Of a DNA stretch of 64,000 nucleotides, positions 22,970 through 33,377 are shown piece after piece. Origin of the DNA: Ectobius pallidus. Taxonomy: Eukaryota; Arthropoda; Insecta; Blattodea; Ectobiidae. The notes under the pieces were generated by a model that had not been told where the DNA came from, did no database searches, and saw nothing but the letters and a program-made list of their open reading frames with translations. Both the position numbers and the translations under genes were made by a program. Where the stretch lies: NCBI GenBank assembly GCA_964059195.1, contig CAXKWD010000003.1, positions 196,688,174-196,752,173 on the forward strand. Direction: 5' to 3'. Within the stretch, counting starts at the first letter, position 1, and each line of letters starts with the position of its first letter.

Positions 22970-23450
22970 CAGAGTGTTGCAAAATTCCATACACAAACTG
23001 CTATGGATTGTAGCGGAGACCAAAACAAACTTGTTTTGTTATATAACCATAGGCCGGAAATCAATAGCTACAGCAGTAGTTACCTTCGAATGGAAACATT
23101 GCTGACAGACAATGAACATTTGAATTGGTTGTGGTGAGGTTTATTTACAGATATTGTTCAAACGTGCGGCCTCCTGCTTCAATACATGATCTGCAACGAC
23201 GTGATACTGCTTCTCTCATACGATGAAATACTCCATGTTGTAATTGGTCGGCAGCTACAAGAATCCGAGCAACAAGATCCTCCTCTGACACAACTGGTGT
23301 TTCATAGGTAAGGTCAGGAGAACGAGAAGGCCATGCAATGGGCCCACCCCGGCCAATCCAATTTTCACCAAACGAGTCACGTAGTTTCCCTGGAACATAT
23401 AGACTGAAATGAGGGGTTGCGCCATTATGCTGGTACCACATGCGACGTCG
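22970..23450 (-). mobile_element. Remnant of a mariner-like transposon
   Basis: The left edge ACAGAGTGTTGCAAAATTCC resembles a mariner-type terminus; the coding remnant lies inside on the minus strand. A matching right terminus was not found, so the copy is truncated. Confidence 0.6.
23145..23441 (-). pseudogene. Mariner-like transposase C-terminal pseudogene
   Basis: The minus frame reads MWYQHNGATPHFS, then WIGRGGPIAWPSRSPDLT, then YETPVVSEEDLVARI, ADQLQ and RRCRSCIEAGGRTFEQYL. This matches the C-terminal half of a common insect mariner-like transposase: QHDGAPxHF carries the second catalytic Asp, here replaced by Asn (QHNGA). SPDLT should be followed by PxDFFLWG with the third Asp, but that block is deleted and SPDLT runs straight into YETPV. 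Two catalytic positions are thus lost, and the N-terminal half is missing. The enzyme cannot be active. Confidence 0.9.
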
Positions 23451-24687
23451 GTGTATATATATAAGAGGCTTTGTCCTGACTGACAGACTGAATTAATGGC
23501 TGACTGACAGAGAATCGTCGTAGAGCCTAAACTATAATAGTTAGAGACTCGGAATTTTGAAAGTACCTTCGTTTCATAATGTGAGTGCACAATAAGAAAG
23601 GATTTTGCAAAATTTTGATTTTAAATTAAAAAAACCAAAATTTTTTCGAGGATACGAAATACCTTTTTACACAGAATTATCATAGGTAATCCCACGAGAG
23701 TTTACGAGTTTATCGATAGATTCGCGACTGCGCAACAGGTGCGAATTTATTTGATGAAACTCGTCAACTCGAGTTGGATTTATTAAGACTATTCCATGAA
23801 TAAAAATTTAAAGGTTTATACAAATAATAATTACTTTCATGTTTTGTTATATAAAAACAAAACTAACAGCTGCGAGATTACGGCATACTATGAATCACCC
23901 AACCATGAATCGATTCGAGTTGCCATATTGTGGCCAGGGCTACCAAAGGTGCATATAAGACATAGTTGACTTAATTCAGGTAAGCCAACAGCAGAACAGA
24001 ATAAAAGCACACTAACTGGCTTGTACCGAATCGAATTTGGGTTCTTAATCAATGTACATTTCTATTATTTCAGTTTCCAAATAAGTTATGTTGTATAAAA
24101 TAATCTGTTTTCGTGGAGCATAATGGTAGCTTGTGGTATATTAATCAGGGCACATTGATGCTTACGTGTCCAGTAACGAACTGACGCTTTTATCAGGTAA
24201 AACCCCACCCTCATATTAAAAGCAAGCCTTTTATAAGATAAACGATCGTGATTGGTCTATATCCGAGGTATTGGTAAACGTTATTGGTCAATATCAAACA
24301 CGCGGCATATGAGTGTAATAATCAAATCCAAATCAAATGCCAAGTACAATTCTCATGACAACAGTGTATTGTTGGAAGTGTTCACAGGTAGCTTTGGAAG
24401 TATATGATACGGGACTTTGACTAATTAGAGATGCTATGGATAGAATTCATTAGTGTACATAAAAATTGAACAATGAAATCCACGAAAATAATGCACAATG
24501 TGATGCAGTCATATAACTTTCTCTACCCTGGACATAAAGAATACAATTTTCTCACTTCACATTTTTATGTGTTTATACATTCAGTGATAAATGTATTTAT
24601 TACAAATTATTCATAAAATAATCATTATAAACGTCGCTCGCACATTTGAAATTCTCTTGGCATATAACCTCACAACTAAGTTCCTCG
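23451..24687. other. Unassigned spacer left of the palindrome
   Basis: No gene or RNA recognised. An ATTGGTC/ATTGGTCAATATC pair near 24250-24290 and several short inverted motifs (GAATCGATTCGAG, CGAGTTTATCGATAG) are present without a gene to attach them to. Confidence 0.4.
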
Positions 24688-24693
24688 TGTATT
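24688..24693. other. Target duplication, left copy (TGTATT)
   Basis: TGTATT immediately precedes the first base of the palindrome and recurs immediately after its last base at 40062-40067. The flanks outside are unrelated to each other. Confidence 0.8.
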
Positions 24694-25250
24694 AGTAGGG
24701 ATAGGGGATCTTCAGTCCGCGATCCACCGAGGCCGGTCGGTCGGCGAAACAGAAACAAGCATTATCAATCCTGAATCTATAGCACTAGAGCCATCTGGTG
24801 ACACCAACCCCACCCCTCTATCATCCCCCTAAACAAAGTTATAGCAAATATAAGATTAGGCCGGTAAAACAGAGACCTGCATTACACAAAACATTAAAAA
24901 ATTCCATTTAGCCCCTTTTGACACCCCTCTATCACAAGCCATGGCTCCGCACTGTACTGATCCCATTCCAAAGCCTTTTGGAACATCTTGGCTTTTCATA
25001 TGACACCAACCCCACCCTTCTATCACACTCCTGACAATAAATAAGATTTGGCCGGTAAAACAGAATCCTGCAATACACAAAAACATTAAAAATCCTATTT
25101 AGGCCCTCTTGGCACCACACCGTCCCTCTAACGAAAGGCATGGCCACGCACTGTGTTGATCCCAATCCGCCCAAATAATTAAGCCTTATGGACAACCAGA
25201 GCCATGATATATCATAAGTTAGGCCCTTTTGTCACCCAGTCCATGATATG
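24694..25250. repeat. Left subterminal region with about 195-bp repeat pair
   Basis: GGCCGGTAAAACAGA (about 24859 and 25051), ACACCAACCCCACCC (about 24801 and 25005) and the CGCACTGTxxTGATCCCA block (about 24946 and 25147) repeat at about 190-205-bp spacing; a third partial copy (CGGCGAAACAGAAACAAGC) stands near 24742. Such repeats next to the ends could be binding sites for trans-acting replication or integration proteins (inference). Overlapping frames here are repeat artefacts. Confidence 0.7.
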
Positions 25251-25599
25251 ACGTCACACAACCCCAAAAGGATTTGGCTAGATAGAACTCCATCCTAGCA
25301 TTGAAACTTGATGAAAATTGAATTCGCTAGTAATCAATTTAAGACCATAGTAATAATTCCGAATAAACCGATACCATTGCGGGAGTGTGCATTCAATAAG
25401 ACAAAGGAACCATCGTAAACTTGATGGGAATAAAATCCACTGGTACCATTCTGTTTAATCCTTTATAATCAGCCATCAATCATTCCGTAACAAGAGGGTG
25501 AATTTCACGCACCCCCAGGCACCCCTAAGTCCAAAATAAGCAAAACAGAACCTGCTTGACCAAATAATCTAAATATTATTAATATAAAATACAAAAATA

Positions 25600-26620
25600 A
25601 TACACAAAGAGTTAGGCCATTCTGAAGTAATATTCACCCCACTAAAGGGGGTTGTAAGTATTCTAGCCCATTTAAAAGGTATTTTCAAGATTAAATAATC
25701 ATATTATGTTATACAAAAATGTAGGACATATTCTTAAAACCTATTTTCACCCCCAAAGGGTTAATTTTATGTAAGGGTGGTTTTTCAAGGTCACCCAGGT
25801 TTTTTTGCAGATATGGACAACTTGAGCCACAGTAAATCGTCTAGAGGGTAGTTTTCACCCCCACTTGCAGTCTAACCCATTTAAAATTATTTTTTTGACA
25901 TATAAACAACTTACAGAGTTATATTGACTATCTGACATGATTTACACCCCTAAATGATTTAATTTTATGAAGGGGTGGTTTTTCAAGGTCACCCAGATTT
26001 TTGCAGATATGAACAACTTGAGCCACTGTAATTCGTCTAGAGGGTAGTTTGCACCCCCACGACCAATCTAAGCCATTAAAATTCATTTTTCGACATATAA
26101 ACGTCTTACAGAGTAATGTTAACTATCTGAAATGATTTACACCCCCAAAGGGGTTAATTTTTTGAAGAGGTGTTTTTTCAAGGTCAACCAAGTTTTTCAA
26201 CTACTGGACAAATTAAGCCATTATAAATCGTGTAGAGGGTAGTTTTCACCCCTACTCCCAATCTAACCCATTAAAAATTTATTATTCATCAATAAAAAAT
26301 CATATTGAGTGATATCAACCATCTGACATGATTTAAACTCCCAAAAAGAATTGATTTTATGTAAGGGGTGGTTTTAAAGGTCAAACAACTTTTTACACAA
26401 ATGGACAAATTCAGCCATTATAAATCGTCTAGTGGGTGTTTTTTCATCCCCACAACCAATCTAACCTACAAAAAAATTATTTTCGACATTAAAAAATCGT
26501 AGTATGCTATATCAATTGTCTAAGAACAATATAAAACCCAGGGTCACAAAAGTTTTTGCAAAAATGGACAGTTTAAGTCATTATAAATGTTTTTCACCCC
26601 TAACGAACTTAAAATATATT
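25600..26620. repeat. 196-bp tandem repeat array, left arm
   Basis: GTCTAGAGGGTAGTTTxCACCCC recurs at about 25839, 26035, 26231 and 26427, exactly 196 bp apart; each unit also has AAGGTCACCCAGxTTTTT, a GGACAAxTTxAGCCA block and TCTGACATGATTTACACCCC. Units are diverged with an intact period. No coding frame. Confidence 0.85.
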
Positions 26621-27574
26621 GCTTTCTTACATGAAATGTATGACGTGATTGAATAGTACCACTGTAGTCAAAGTGAAACCCGAGAAAATCCTAAAAATAA
26701 ATTAATTTATGACAACGAAGTACTAGTCACAGCCTCAAAGATGAACTCTGATTGGTTGAACTTTTCGTAGTACCCCATACCATTGGAGAGTTATATTTTA
26801 TTTTTGAATATCTATTCCCTCATTATAGGATAGGATGAGAGGGCAACTTAATAATTCAAACAAAATGTCTGCAAACAAAAAAAAACATATGTAAGAAAGA
26901 GTATGTTGGAACCATTAGGACAAACACAACTCTAAAAGCCTTATCAATACAAAGAAACTGCTTGTAAAATAACAAAGATGCGGGAAAACACAACTGAAAA
27001 CCAGAACATGTATAGTAGGAGATGAAAATATTGTCTACTGTGTATTAAAATAAAATAAAAATAATAAATACATAAATTATGATTGAACATGTACATCGAC
27101 AGAGGATATTAAGCCATTTATACAATAAAATTACGAAACGAACACGTATCACTAATCAATATGACAAAGGCAATTACAAAATCCTTATCAATTCAAACAA
27201 ACTGTTTTCAACTATCAAAGAAACAGGAGAAAACGTCTACAAAGAAAGGGTATGTTGGAACATTAGAGCCTCATAATAGGTTTTATCAATAAATCTTGAT
27301 TGAACATATTATGTAAATAGGGGAAAAGAAATCATTTAAAAATAAAATACATGAAACACTAGATCTATTGCTAAACAATATTACAAAGACAACCAAAACA
27401 CTTCAAACAAACTGATTACAAACAATCAAAGAAATGTCAAAACTTATGAATGAACATATCCAGTAGCCAGAGGAAATTAAATAATTATTTAATTAAAAAT
27501 CTGAAATGTATACCTTCAATATGATACTGACAACTCTAGAAACTTTAAAAATTCAAACAAACTGTTTATCAACT

Positions 27575-27819
27575 GAATCAATGGCTGGAAGAACGATGTA
27601 TGTTACATTTGTTTTTGGTCTACTAACTTGACAAAAAATTAGATCCTTGTTGATAAATATCTCTTCCCACATTAAAAAACCTACCAATAGCGTTGAGTGG
27701 AATAACGTGGTATGTAGCCAATTTAGTGCAGCTCAGCTGGTGTCCGTATCACCTAGGAAAAACGTGTTTCCTGTAAAATGACAAAATGCGACATACATCG
27801 TTCTTCCAGCCATCCATTC
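27575..27819. mobile_element. Nested 245-bp TIR insertion, left arm
   Basis: ATGGCTGGAAGAACGATGTA at the left end is inverted at the right end (TACATCGTTCTTCCAGCCAT), giving about 29-bp ends with few mismatches. It interrupts a CAAACTG...CAACTATCAAA repeat module, with AACT on both sides (27571-27574, 27820-27823). The mirror copy is at 36936-37180, so the insertion predates formation or homogenisation of the palindrome. Confidence 0.75.
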
Positions 27820-29504
27820 AACTATCAAATAAATAGGAGAAAAGCCTACAAAAATGTACAAAAAAAAATGACAAGTACATCTTAAGAAGACATACAAAAT
27901 GTAAAAATTGATAGAATATTTGATTTAATACAAGTATTGTGGAATGTGAGAGCCTCAGAATAGCTTTTATCAATAAAACATGATTGAACATATCCTGTTA
28001 ACAGAGGAAAATAAATCATTTATACATTAAAATATGAAACACTATATCTATTGCTAAACTCTATTTCTAAGGCAACCTAAACATATACAGTACAGAGAGG
28101 AAATTAAGTAATTAATTAATCTGAAAATCTGAAATGTAGCTATAAGATGGATAGGTAGATGATGAAAAGGAATAGAAATTTGAGCTATTAGGTTGACAAG
28201 GGTTCGTCTTTTAAGCCTTGTAGATACGTATCACCCACAAAATATGATTCAACACGAACATTCATGTGGTAAGTACACCTTAACAAGAAACACCAATTGC
28301 CAAAATTGGTAAAAAAAACTACGATTTAAATAAGTATTGTGGAACTTGAGAGCCTCAGAATAAGTTATATCAATAAATCATTATTGAACATATCCTATTA
28401 ACATAGGAAAATTTCATTTATACATTAAAATGTGAAACATTATATCTATTGCAAAACAATATTAGAAAGGCACCCTAAACACTTCAAAAAAATTAGTCAA
28501 AGAAATAAGCAAAAATTATGATTGAACACATCCAGTCGCGAGAAGAAATGAAATCATTAATAAACTCATTTAAATCCTGAAATGTATACCTTTCAGAAAA
28601 CTTAAAAAATTCAAACAAAATGACTGCAAACTATCAAAGAAACAGAAACAAAATCTCTAACATTGGTAAATATTAGGACAAACGCAACTCTAAAAGATTT
28701 GCCAGTTTCAGCAATATTGCTGTAGGCTAACAAAGAAATAAGAAAACACAACTCAATACAAAGGAAATATATAGAACATGTCTAGCAGGAGATGAAAATA
28801 TTGGCAATTGTGCATTAAAATTAAAAAAAAATTACATGATAAATCCACAAATCTTTATTGTACACGCACATAGACAGAGGAAATGAAGGCCTTTATGCAT
28901 TAAAATTTCGAAAAGAACACCTATCACTAAACAAAATGACAAATAAATTCCTAAAGCTTTATCAATACAAAAAACTGGATGTCAAATATCGAAGAAATAG
29001 GAACAAACATCTGTAAACAAAGGGCATGTTGGAAAGCGAGAGACTCAGGATAGGTGATGTTAGCAAACTCATGATTCAACAAGTATAGCCGACAGAGGAA
29101 ACGTGATCGTTTATGCATTTAAAAAGTACACCTATATGATAATGACACTCTTAACAGTACATACAAACTGGTTGTAAGCTATCAAAATTGACAAAATTGG
29201 TCTAATAAGTTCAAACGTTGGAACGTGAGAACTTCAGAATAGGTAACGTGAACAAAACACGATTCATAAAGTACAGACGACAGAGGAAGGTAAATCGTTT
29301 ATGGGCTAAAATACAAAACAATATGACAATGCCCACCTCAAACAGAGATACAAGTTGATTGTAAAAATCAAACAGCCAGATAAAATATGGTAATGTATAT
29401 TTATCCCTTCAGTGACACATGCATCATTTGCTATATTAGGTTTTTGATATAAACTGGAATATGATTAGTTGATTGCCTAAGATGGTGTAAGGTTACAAGA
29501 TTGT

Positions 29505-29665
29505 AAGCGTAAACATAAACACGAATATGAACGTAAACGTGAATGTGAACGTAAACGTAAACGTGATCGTCAACGTCAACGTAAACGTGATCGTAAACGT
29601 AGAAGTGATCGTAATCGTAAACGTGAATGTGAACGTAAATGCAAACGTGAACGTGAACGGATACA
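29505..29665. repeat. ACGT-rich hexanucleotide tract, left arm
   Basis: About two dozen degenerate hexamers of the form AAACGT/GAACGT/TGATCGT follow each other. Almost every unit holds the self-complementary tetramer ACGT. The mirror tract is at 35091-35251. Confidence 0.9.
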
Positions 29666-30193
29666 CTTAATTTGTGAAATTGTTACCTATTAATAAACAG
29701 TACGACAGAGGCAACTCTAATATTCTTAACAATTCATACAATGTGGATGTAAATTAACAAAGACACAGGAAAAATGATATGTAAACAAAGGGAATATATA
29801 GAATGTTTAAGTGGAGAGGAAAATAATGTCAGTTGTGCATAAAAAATTTAAATTACGTAAAAAATCCACAAATCATGACGGAACATGACCAATTGACAGA
29901 CTAAATGAAGTTATTTATACAAAAAGGACACCTATCACTAATCATTATGACAAAAGCAATTCCAAAAACTTGTCAATTCAAACAAACTCATTGTAAAATA
30001 GGAGAAAACATCTGCAAACAATGATTATGTTGGAACGTGAAAGCCTCTGGATTGGTGACGTCAACAAAAACTACAACCAACAGAGGAAATTAAGTCATTA
30101 AAGCATAAAAATGTACCCCCATATATAAAGGACACCTTAATAAGAAATACAAACTGTAAAAAATTGGTAAAAAGAAGGCATAAAAAATTAAAA

Positions 30194-30289
30194 TCATGTA
30201 AAAAATACACAAATTATGATTAAAATGTCTAATTGAACACGATAGGTGATAGGTTGCTCCTCGCTCTCCAACATTTGCCAACGTTCCAT
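30194..30289 (-). CDS. Very short ORF behind TATA promoter, left arm (31 aa)
   Basis: Mirror copy of 34467-34562, with the same 31-codon frame, the same TATA box on the outer-strand side (30320-30333) and the same initiator-like TCAG. See the right-arm entry for the reading and doubts. Confidence 0.3.
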   Translation of the reverse strand: MERWQMLESEEQPITYRVQLDILIIICVFFT

Positions 30290-30512
30290 CGTAGCTGATC
30301 GTTATCCAAAAGCAACAAGCCTTTTTATATATATCCTGGCAAGGGGGAAAAAACCTTCACGACCTTGTTACAAGAATAAAACTACGTCACAAAACCTTTA
30401 TGCACAGTCATGGCCATCTTCCTCATGACGCATGATCATTATCATACTCGTTCAAGGCTAGTTATACTTTAGTGCATTAAAGCCTTAACTTCATAGGCTG
30501 GAATAAAATGTC

Positions 30513-30596
30513 TGTCAGGTGTGGGGTTCGAACCCACGCTCCCCTAAGGGAACCAGATCTTGAATCTAGCGCCTTAGACCTCTCGGCCAACCTGAC
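30513..30596 (-). tRNA. tRNA-Leu (CAA), left arm
   Basis: Identical mirror copy of the tRNA at 34160-34243, anticodon CAA at 30560-30562. See the right-arm entry for the structure. Confidence 0.9.
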
Positions 30597-31093
30597 ACGA
30601 ATAATATATAGTCTTGCAAACAAATATAAATTCTACTTACCATACCTTTTAAATAAACCAACGGGTGTATTCTGTCTTACCCAACCTAACACTATATCCC
30701 TCAGGTTCAACTAAGTTAAACAATATTACAAAAACAGCTCTAAACGTTTCAGAATTCAAACAAAAAGACTTTAAACTAGCAAAGAAATTATGAAAATAGT
30801 TATACTTTAGTGCATTAAAGCCTTAACTTCATTGACTAGAATCCGAATAAAATGTATGTCATTTCATTAAACTGACAGCTAACTTTTGTCTTGCTTTAAC
30901 ATTTCCCTCGGGTTCACCAACAGTATTGTAAAATAATATGAGAAAGACTGTAATTTATCAAATTTTGGTATGTATTAATCATATCTTACATGTCATACTT
31001 GTTGAGTCATGAATATGTGTCATTGGTACAAGATAAAAAGGTGACGTCTGCAAGACATGTTTGAAGAAAGGATTGCAACACAAGTTGAAATAT

Positions 31094-31378
31094 TTAGAAT
31101 ACAGTTTTATTTAACTTTTCTTTCAAAAATGTACAAAATTGTGAGAAACTTTCGTGGTCCCTCCGAGGATCATCTCCCTCATTCCGTTGTCCAATTTCAA
31201 ACTTGCAAAAAGCACAACGAACAATATCATCGTATCCAGTGTAATAAAAACCCTCGGAGGCCAAAAGCGTTGGATTCATGAAAGACACAGTCCATCTTCC
31301 ATATGTTTTCAAACGATCACTTTCCTTTTTCATATCGAGAGCACGCCACTTTGTACGAGGACAAGCGTTCGAAGACAT
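31094..31378 (-). CDS. Single-BIR (IAP-like) protein, left arm
   Basis: Mirror copy of 33378-33662, encoding exactly the same 94 residues with no arm-to-arm difference. It keeps the zinc ligands C55, C58, H75 and C82. It points away from the palindrome centre, downstream of the 10-cysteine gene of the same arm. Identity of both coding copies could reflect recent origin or gene conversion. The description of the domain is given with the right-arm copy. Confidence 0.8.
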   Translation of the reverse strand: MSSNACPRTKWRALDMKKESDRLKTYGRWTVSFMNPTLLASEGFYYTGYDDIVRCAFCKFEIGQRNEGDDPRRDHESFSQFCTFLKEKLNKTVF

Positions 31379-31984
31379 GATGACGTTTCTTCTTCACCTT
31401 CTGATCTTCAACTCTTCCAAGATGACTACGAATAGGCGATGAAAAGGAATATAAATTTGAACAAAAACAGAGAATTGGGTTGGAAAGGGTTGTCTAATAC
31501 TTCTTGTAGAGCTAGTAATCTAATATAAACATGTTGATACATGAGAAGCTCAGGATAGATTAGTACAAAACAAGTATGATTATGTCCGGTCGACAGAGGA
31601 TATGAAGTCTTTTATACATTAAATTGTGCACAAAAATTACGTAACAATATGACAAAGGCACTCTTCAATACTGAGTAGAGAGGTTCAGGACAGGTATCAC
31701 CCGCAAAACATGATTCATCGTGAACAGCAGACAGAGGAATCGAAACCATTTATGCATTTAAAATGGGCAAAAAATAAAGTCAATTATGCTATAATGATGA
31801 AAAACCACTAAATTAATCCACAAATCATGCTTGAACATTCCATCGACACAGGAAATGAAGATATTTCTACATTTAAAATTACGAAAGTCCTCTCGTTGGG
31901 TGACGGTAGGAATGAAAGAAAGACAAATAAGCGATGAAACAATATTTATTTTGTAACATGATATCGTGAACAAAACTGGAAAAA

Positions 31985-32335
31985 TTAAAATGGGTCTTCA
32001 TCCAAATTCTTAACACCATCACATTCTGTAGTGCACATGCCATATGTGAAGCAGTATGAAAAAAAACATTTGACGTCACATTGTCTTAATTTACTCAGCT
32101 TAGGGCAGCTGACATCATCAAGGTTAGTAACACTTCTTTGCAGTAGTTTTTCAAAAGAAATTTCTTTTTCCAGTCCCTTGCAATAAAGTTTGTCTTCACA
32201 CTGTAAAGCACCCTCTAGTATAGATTTCAATGCCACATGTGGTATGTATCCTAGCTGCCAAGGGATTCCGTGAAGATACGATTCTGCATACTCCTGACAC
32301 TGCGCTATGCAATAATTATCATCCTCGTTTTCCAT
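31985..32335 (-). CDS. 10-cysteine novel protein, left arm
   Basis: Mirror copy of 32421-32771, encoding the same 116 residues. Its ATG (complement of 32333-32335) faces the ATG of the right-arm copy 85 bp away, so the two genes diverge from the spacer. The only difference I found near the genes is at 32339/32417, four bases upstream of the start codons. The poly(A) signal is mirrored at 31945-31950. Confidence 0.6.
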   Translation of the reverse strand: MENEDDNYCIAQCQEYAESYLHGIPWQLGYIPHVALKSILEGALQCEDKLYCKGLEKEISFEKLLQRSVTNLDDVSCPKLSKLRQCDVKCFFSYCFTYGMCTTECDGVKNLDEDPF

Positions 32336-32351
32336 AGTCCATTGCTAGTTT

Positions 32352-32404
32352 GCCGCGCCATTAACATTGCCACCGTCTCTCCTAAAACGTAGCGCTGCAC
32401 CCTT
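32352..32404. promoter_or_regulatory. Unpaired spacer of the palindrome, shared divergent promoter region
   Basis: This 53-bp stretch is the only unique DNA in the element and is GC-richer than its surroundings (GCCGCGCCATTAACATTGCC on its left). It lies between two head-to-head copies of the 10-cysteine gene. Any promoter for these genes must lie here or in the opposite arm. No TATA box is seen. It would be the loop if the strand folded back. Confidence 0.5.
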
Positions 32405-32420
32405 AAACTAGCAATGAACT

Positions 32421-32771
32421 ATGGAAAACGAGGATGATAATTATTGCATAGCGCAGTGTCAGGAGTATGCAGAATCGTATCTTCACGGAATCCCTTGGCA
32501 GCTAGGATACATACCACATGTGGCATTGAAATCTATACTAGAGGGTGCTTTACAGTGTGAAGACAAACTTTATTGCAAGGGACTGGAAAAAGAAATTTCT
32601 TTTGAAAAACTACTGCAAAGAAGTGTTACTAACCTTGATGATGTCAGCTGCCCTAAGCTGAGTAAATTAAGACAATGTGACGTCAAATGTTTTTTTTCAT
32701 ACTGCTTCACATATGGCATGTGCACTACAGAATGTGATGGTGTTAAGAATTTGGATGAAGACCCATTTTAA
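32421..32771 (+). CDS. 10-cysteine novel protein, right arm (116 aa)
   Basis: I recognise no family. The frame begins ATGGAAAACGAG and encodes 116 residues with cysteines at 9, 13, 46, 52, 77, 86, 90, 95, 101 and 105; the last five form C-x3-C-x4-C-x5-C-x3-C. The N-terminus (MENEDDNYC) is acidic and there is no signal peptide or membrane segment, so if it is made it is probably intracellular and might bind zinc or form a compact cysteine-rich fold; this is inference. An AATAAA at 32806-32811, 35 bp after the stop, could serve as poly(A) signal. It is conserved without stops in both arms and has non-repetitive composition unlike the repeats around it, which supports a real gene. Its ATG lies 16 bp outside the unpaired spacer. 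Confidence 0.6.
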   Translation: MENEDDNYCIAQCQEYAESYLHGIPWQLGYIPHVALKSILEGALQCEDKLYCKGLEKEISFEKLLQRSVTNLDDVSCPKLSKLRQCDVKCFFSYCFTYGMCTTECDGVKNLDEDPF

Positions 32772-32805
32772 TTTTTCCAGTTTTGTTCACGATATCATGT
32801 TACAA

Positions 32806-32811
32806 AATAAA
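32806..32811 (+). terminator. Poly(A) signal of the 10-cysteine gene
   Basis: AATAAA 35 bp after the stop codon; mirrored at 31945-31950. Confidence 0.5.
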
Positions 32812-33377
32812 TATTGTTTCATCGCTTATTTGTCTTTCTTTCATTCCTACCGTCACCCAACGAGAGGACTTTCGTAATTTTAAATGTAGAAATATCTTCA
32901 TTTCCTGTGTCGATGGAATGTTCAAGCATGATTTGTGGATTAATTTAGTGGTTTTTCATCATTATAGCATAATTGACTTTATTTTTTGCCCATTTTAAAT
33001 GCATAAATGGTTTCGATTCCTCTGTCTGCTGTTCACGATGAATCATGTTTTGCGGGTGATACCTGTCCTGAACCTCTCTACTCAGTATTGAAGAGTGCCT
33101 TTGTCATATTGTTACGTAATTTTTGTGCACAATTTAATGTATAAAAGACTTCATATCCTCTGTCGACCGGACATAATCATACTTGTTTTGTACTAATCTA
33201 TCCTGAGCTTCTCATGTATCAACATGTTTATATTAGATTACTAGCTCTACAAGAAGTATTAGACAACCCTTTCCAACCCAATTCTCTGTTTTTGTTCAAA
33301 TTTATATTCCTTTTCATCGCCTATTCGTAGTCATCTTGGAAGAGTTGAAGATCAGAAGGTGAAGAAGAAACGTCATC

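Larger units (their letters stand above)
26800..30240. repeat. Degenerate dispersed repeats, left arm
   Basis: A module of the type GATTGAACATxTxxxCGACAGAGGAAATxAA...TTTATxCATTAAAA recurs irregularly, for example near 27098, 27998, 28872, 29091, 29278 and 30077, together with AATTCAAACAAACTG...CTATCAAAGAAA modules. More copies lie near 31592 and 31731 between the small genes. Spacing is irregular (about 90-500 bp). The modules carry no long frames, and the 65-codon plus frame at 27079 is one of these repeats read through. Confidence 0.75.

Noticed and set aside
27079..27276. 65-codon frame (mirror 37479-37676) as a gene
   Set aside because: It runs straight through two degenerate spacer-repeat modules and has no start context or domain.
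29505..29665. Arg/Lys-rich peptide encoded by the hexamer tract
   Set aside because: Any hexamer repeat stays open in several frames; there is no start or context for translation.
31154..31435. 93-codon frame opposite the BIR gene
   Set aside because: It is the shadow of the BIR coding strand; only the BIR frame has a domain and ATG.
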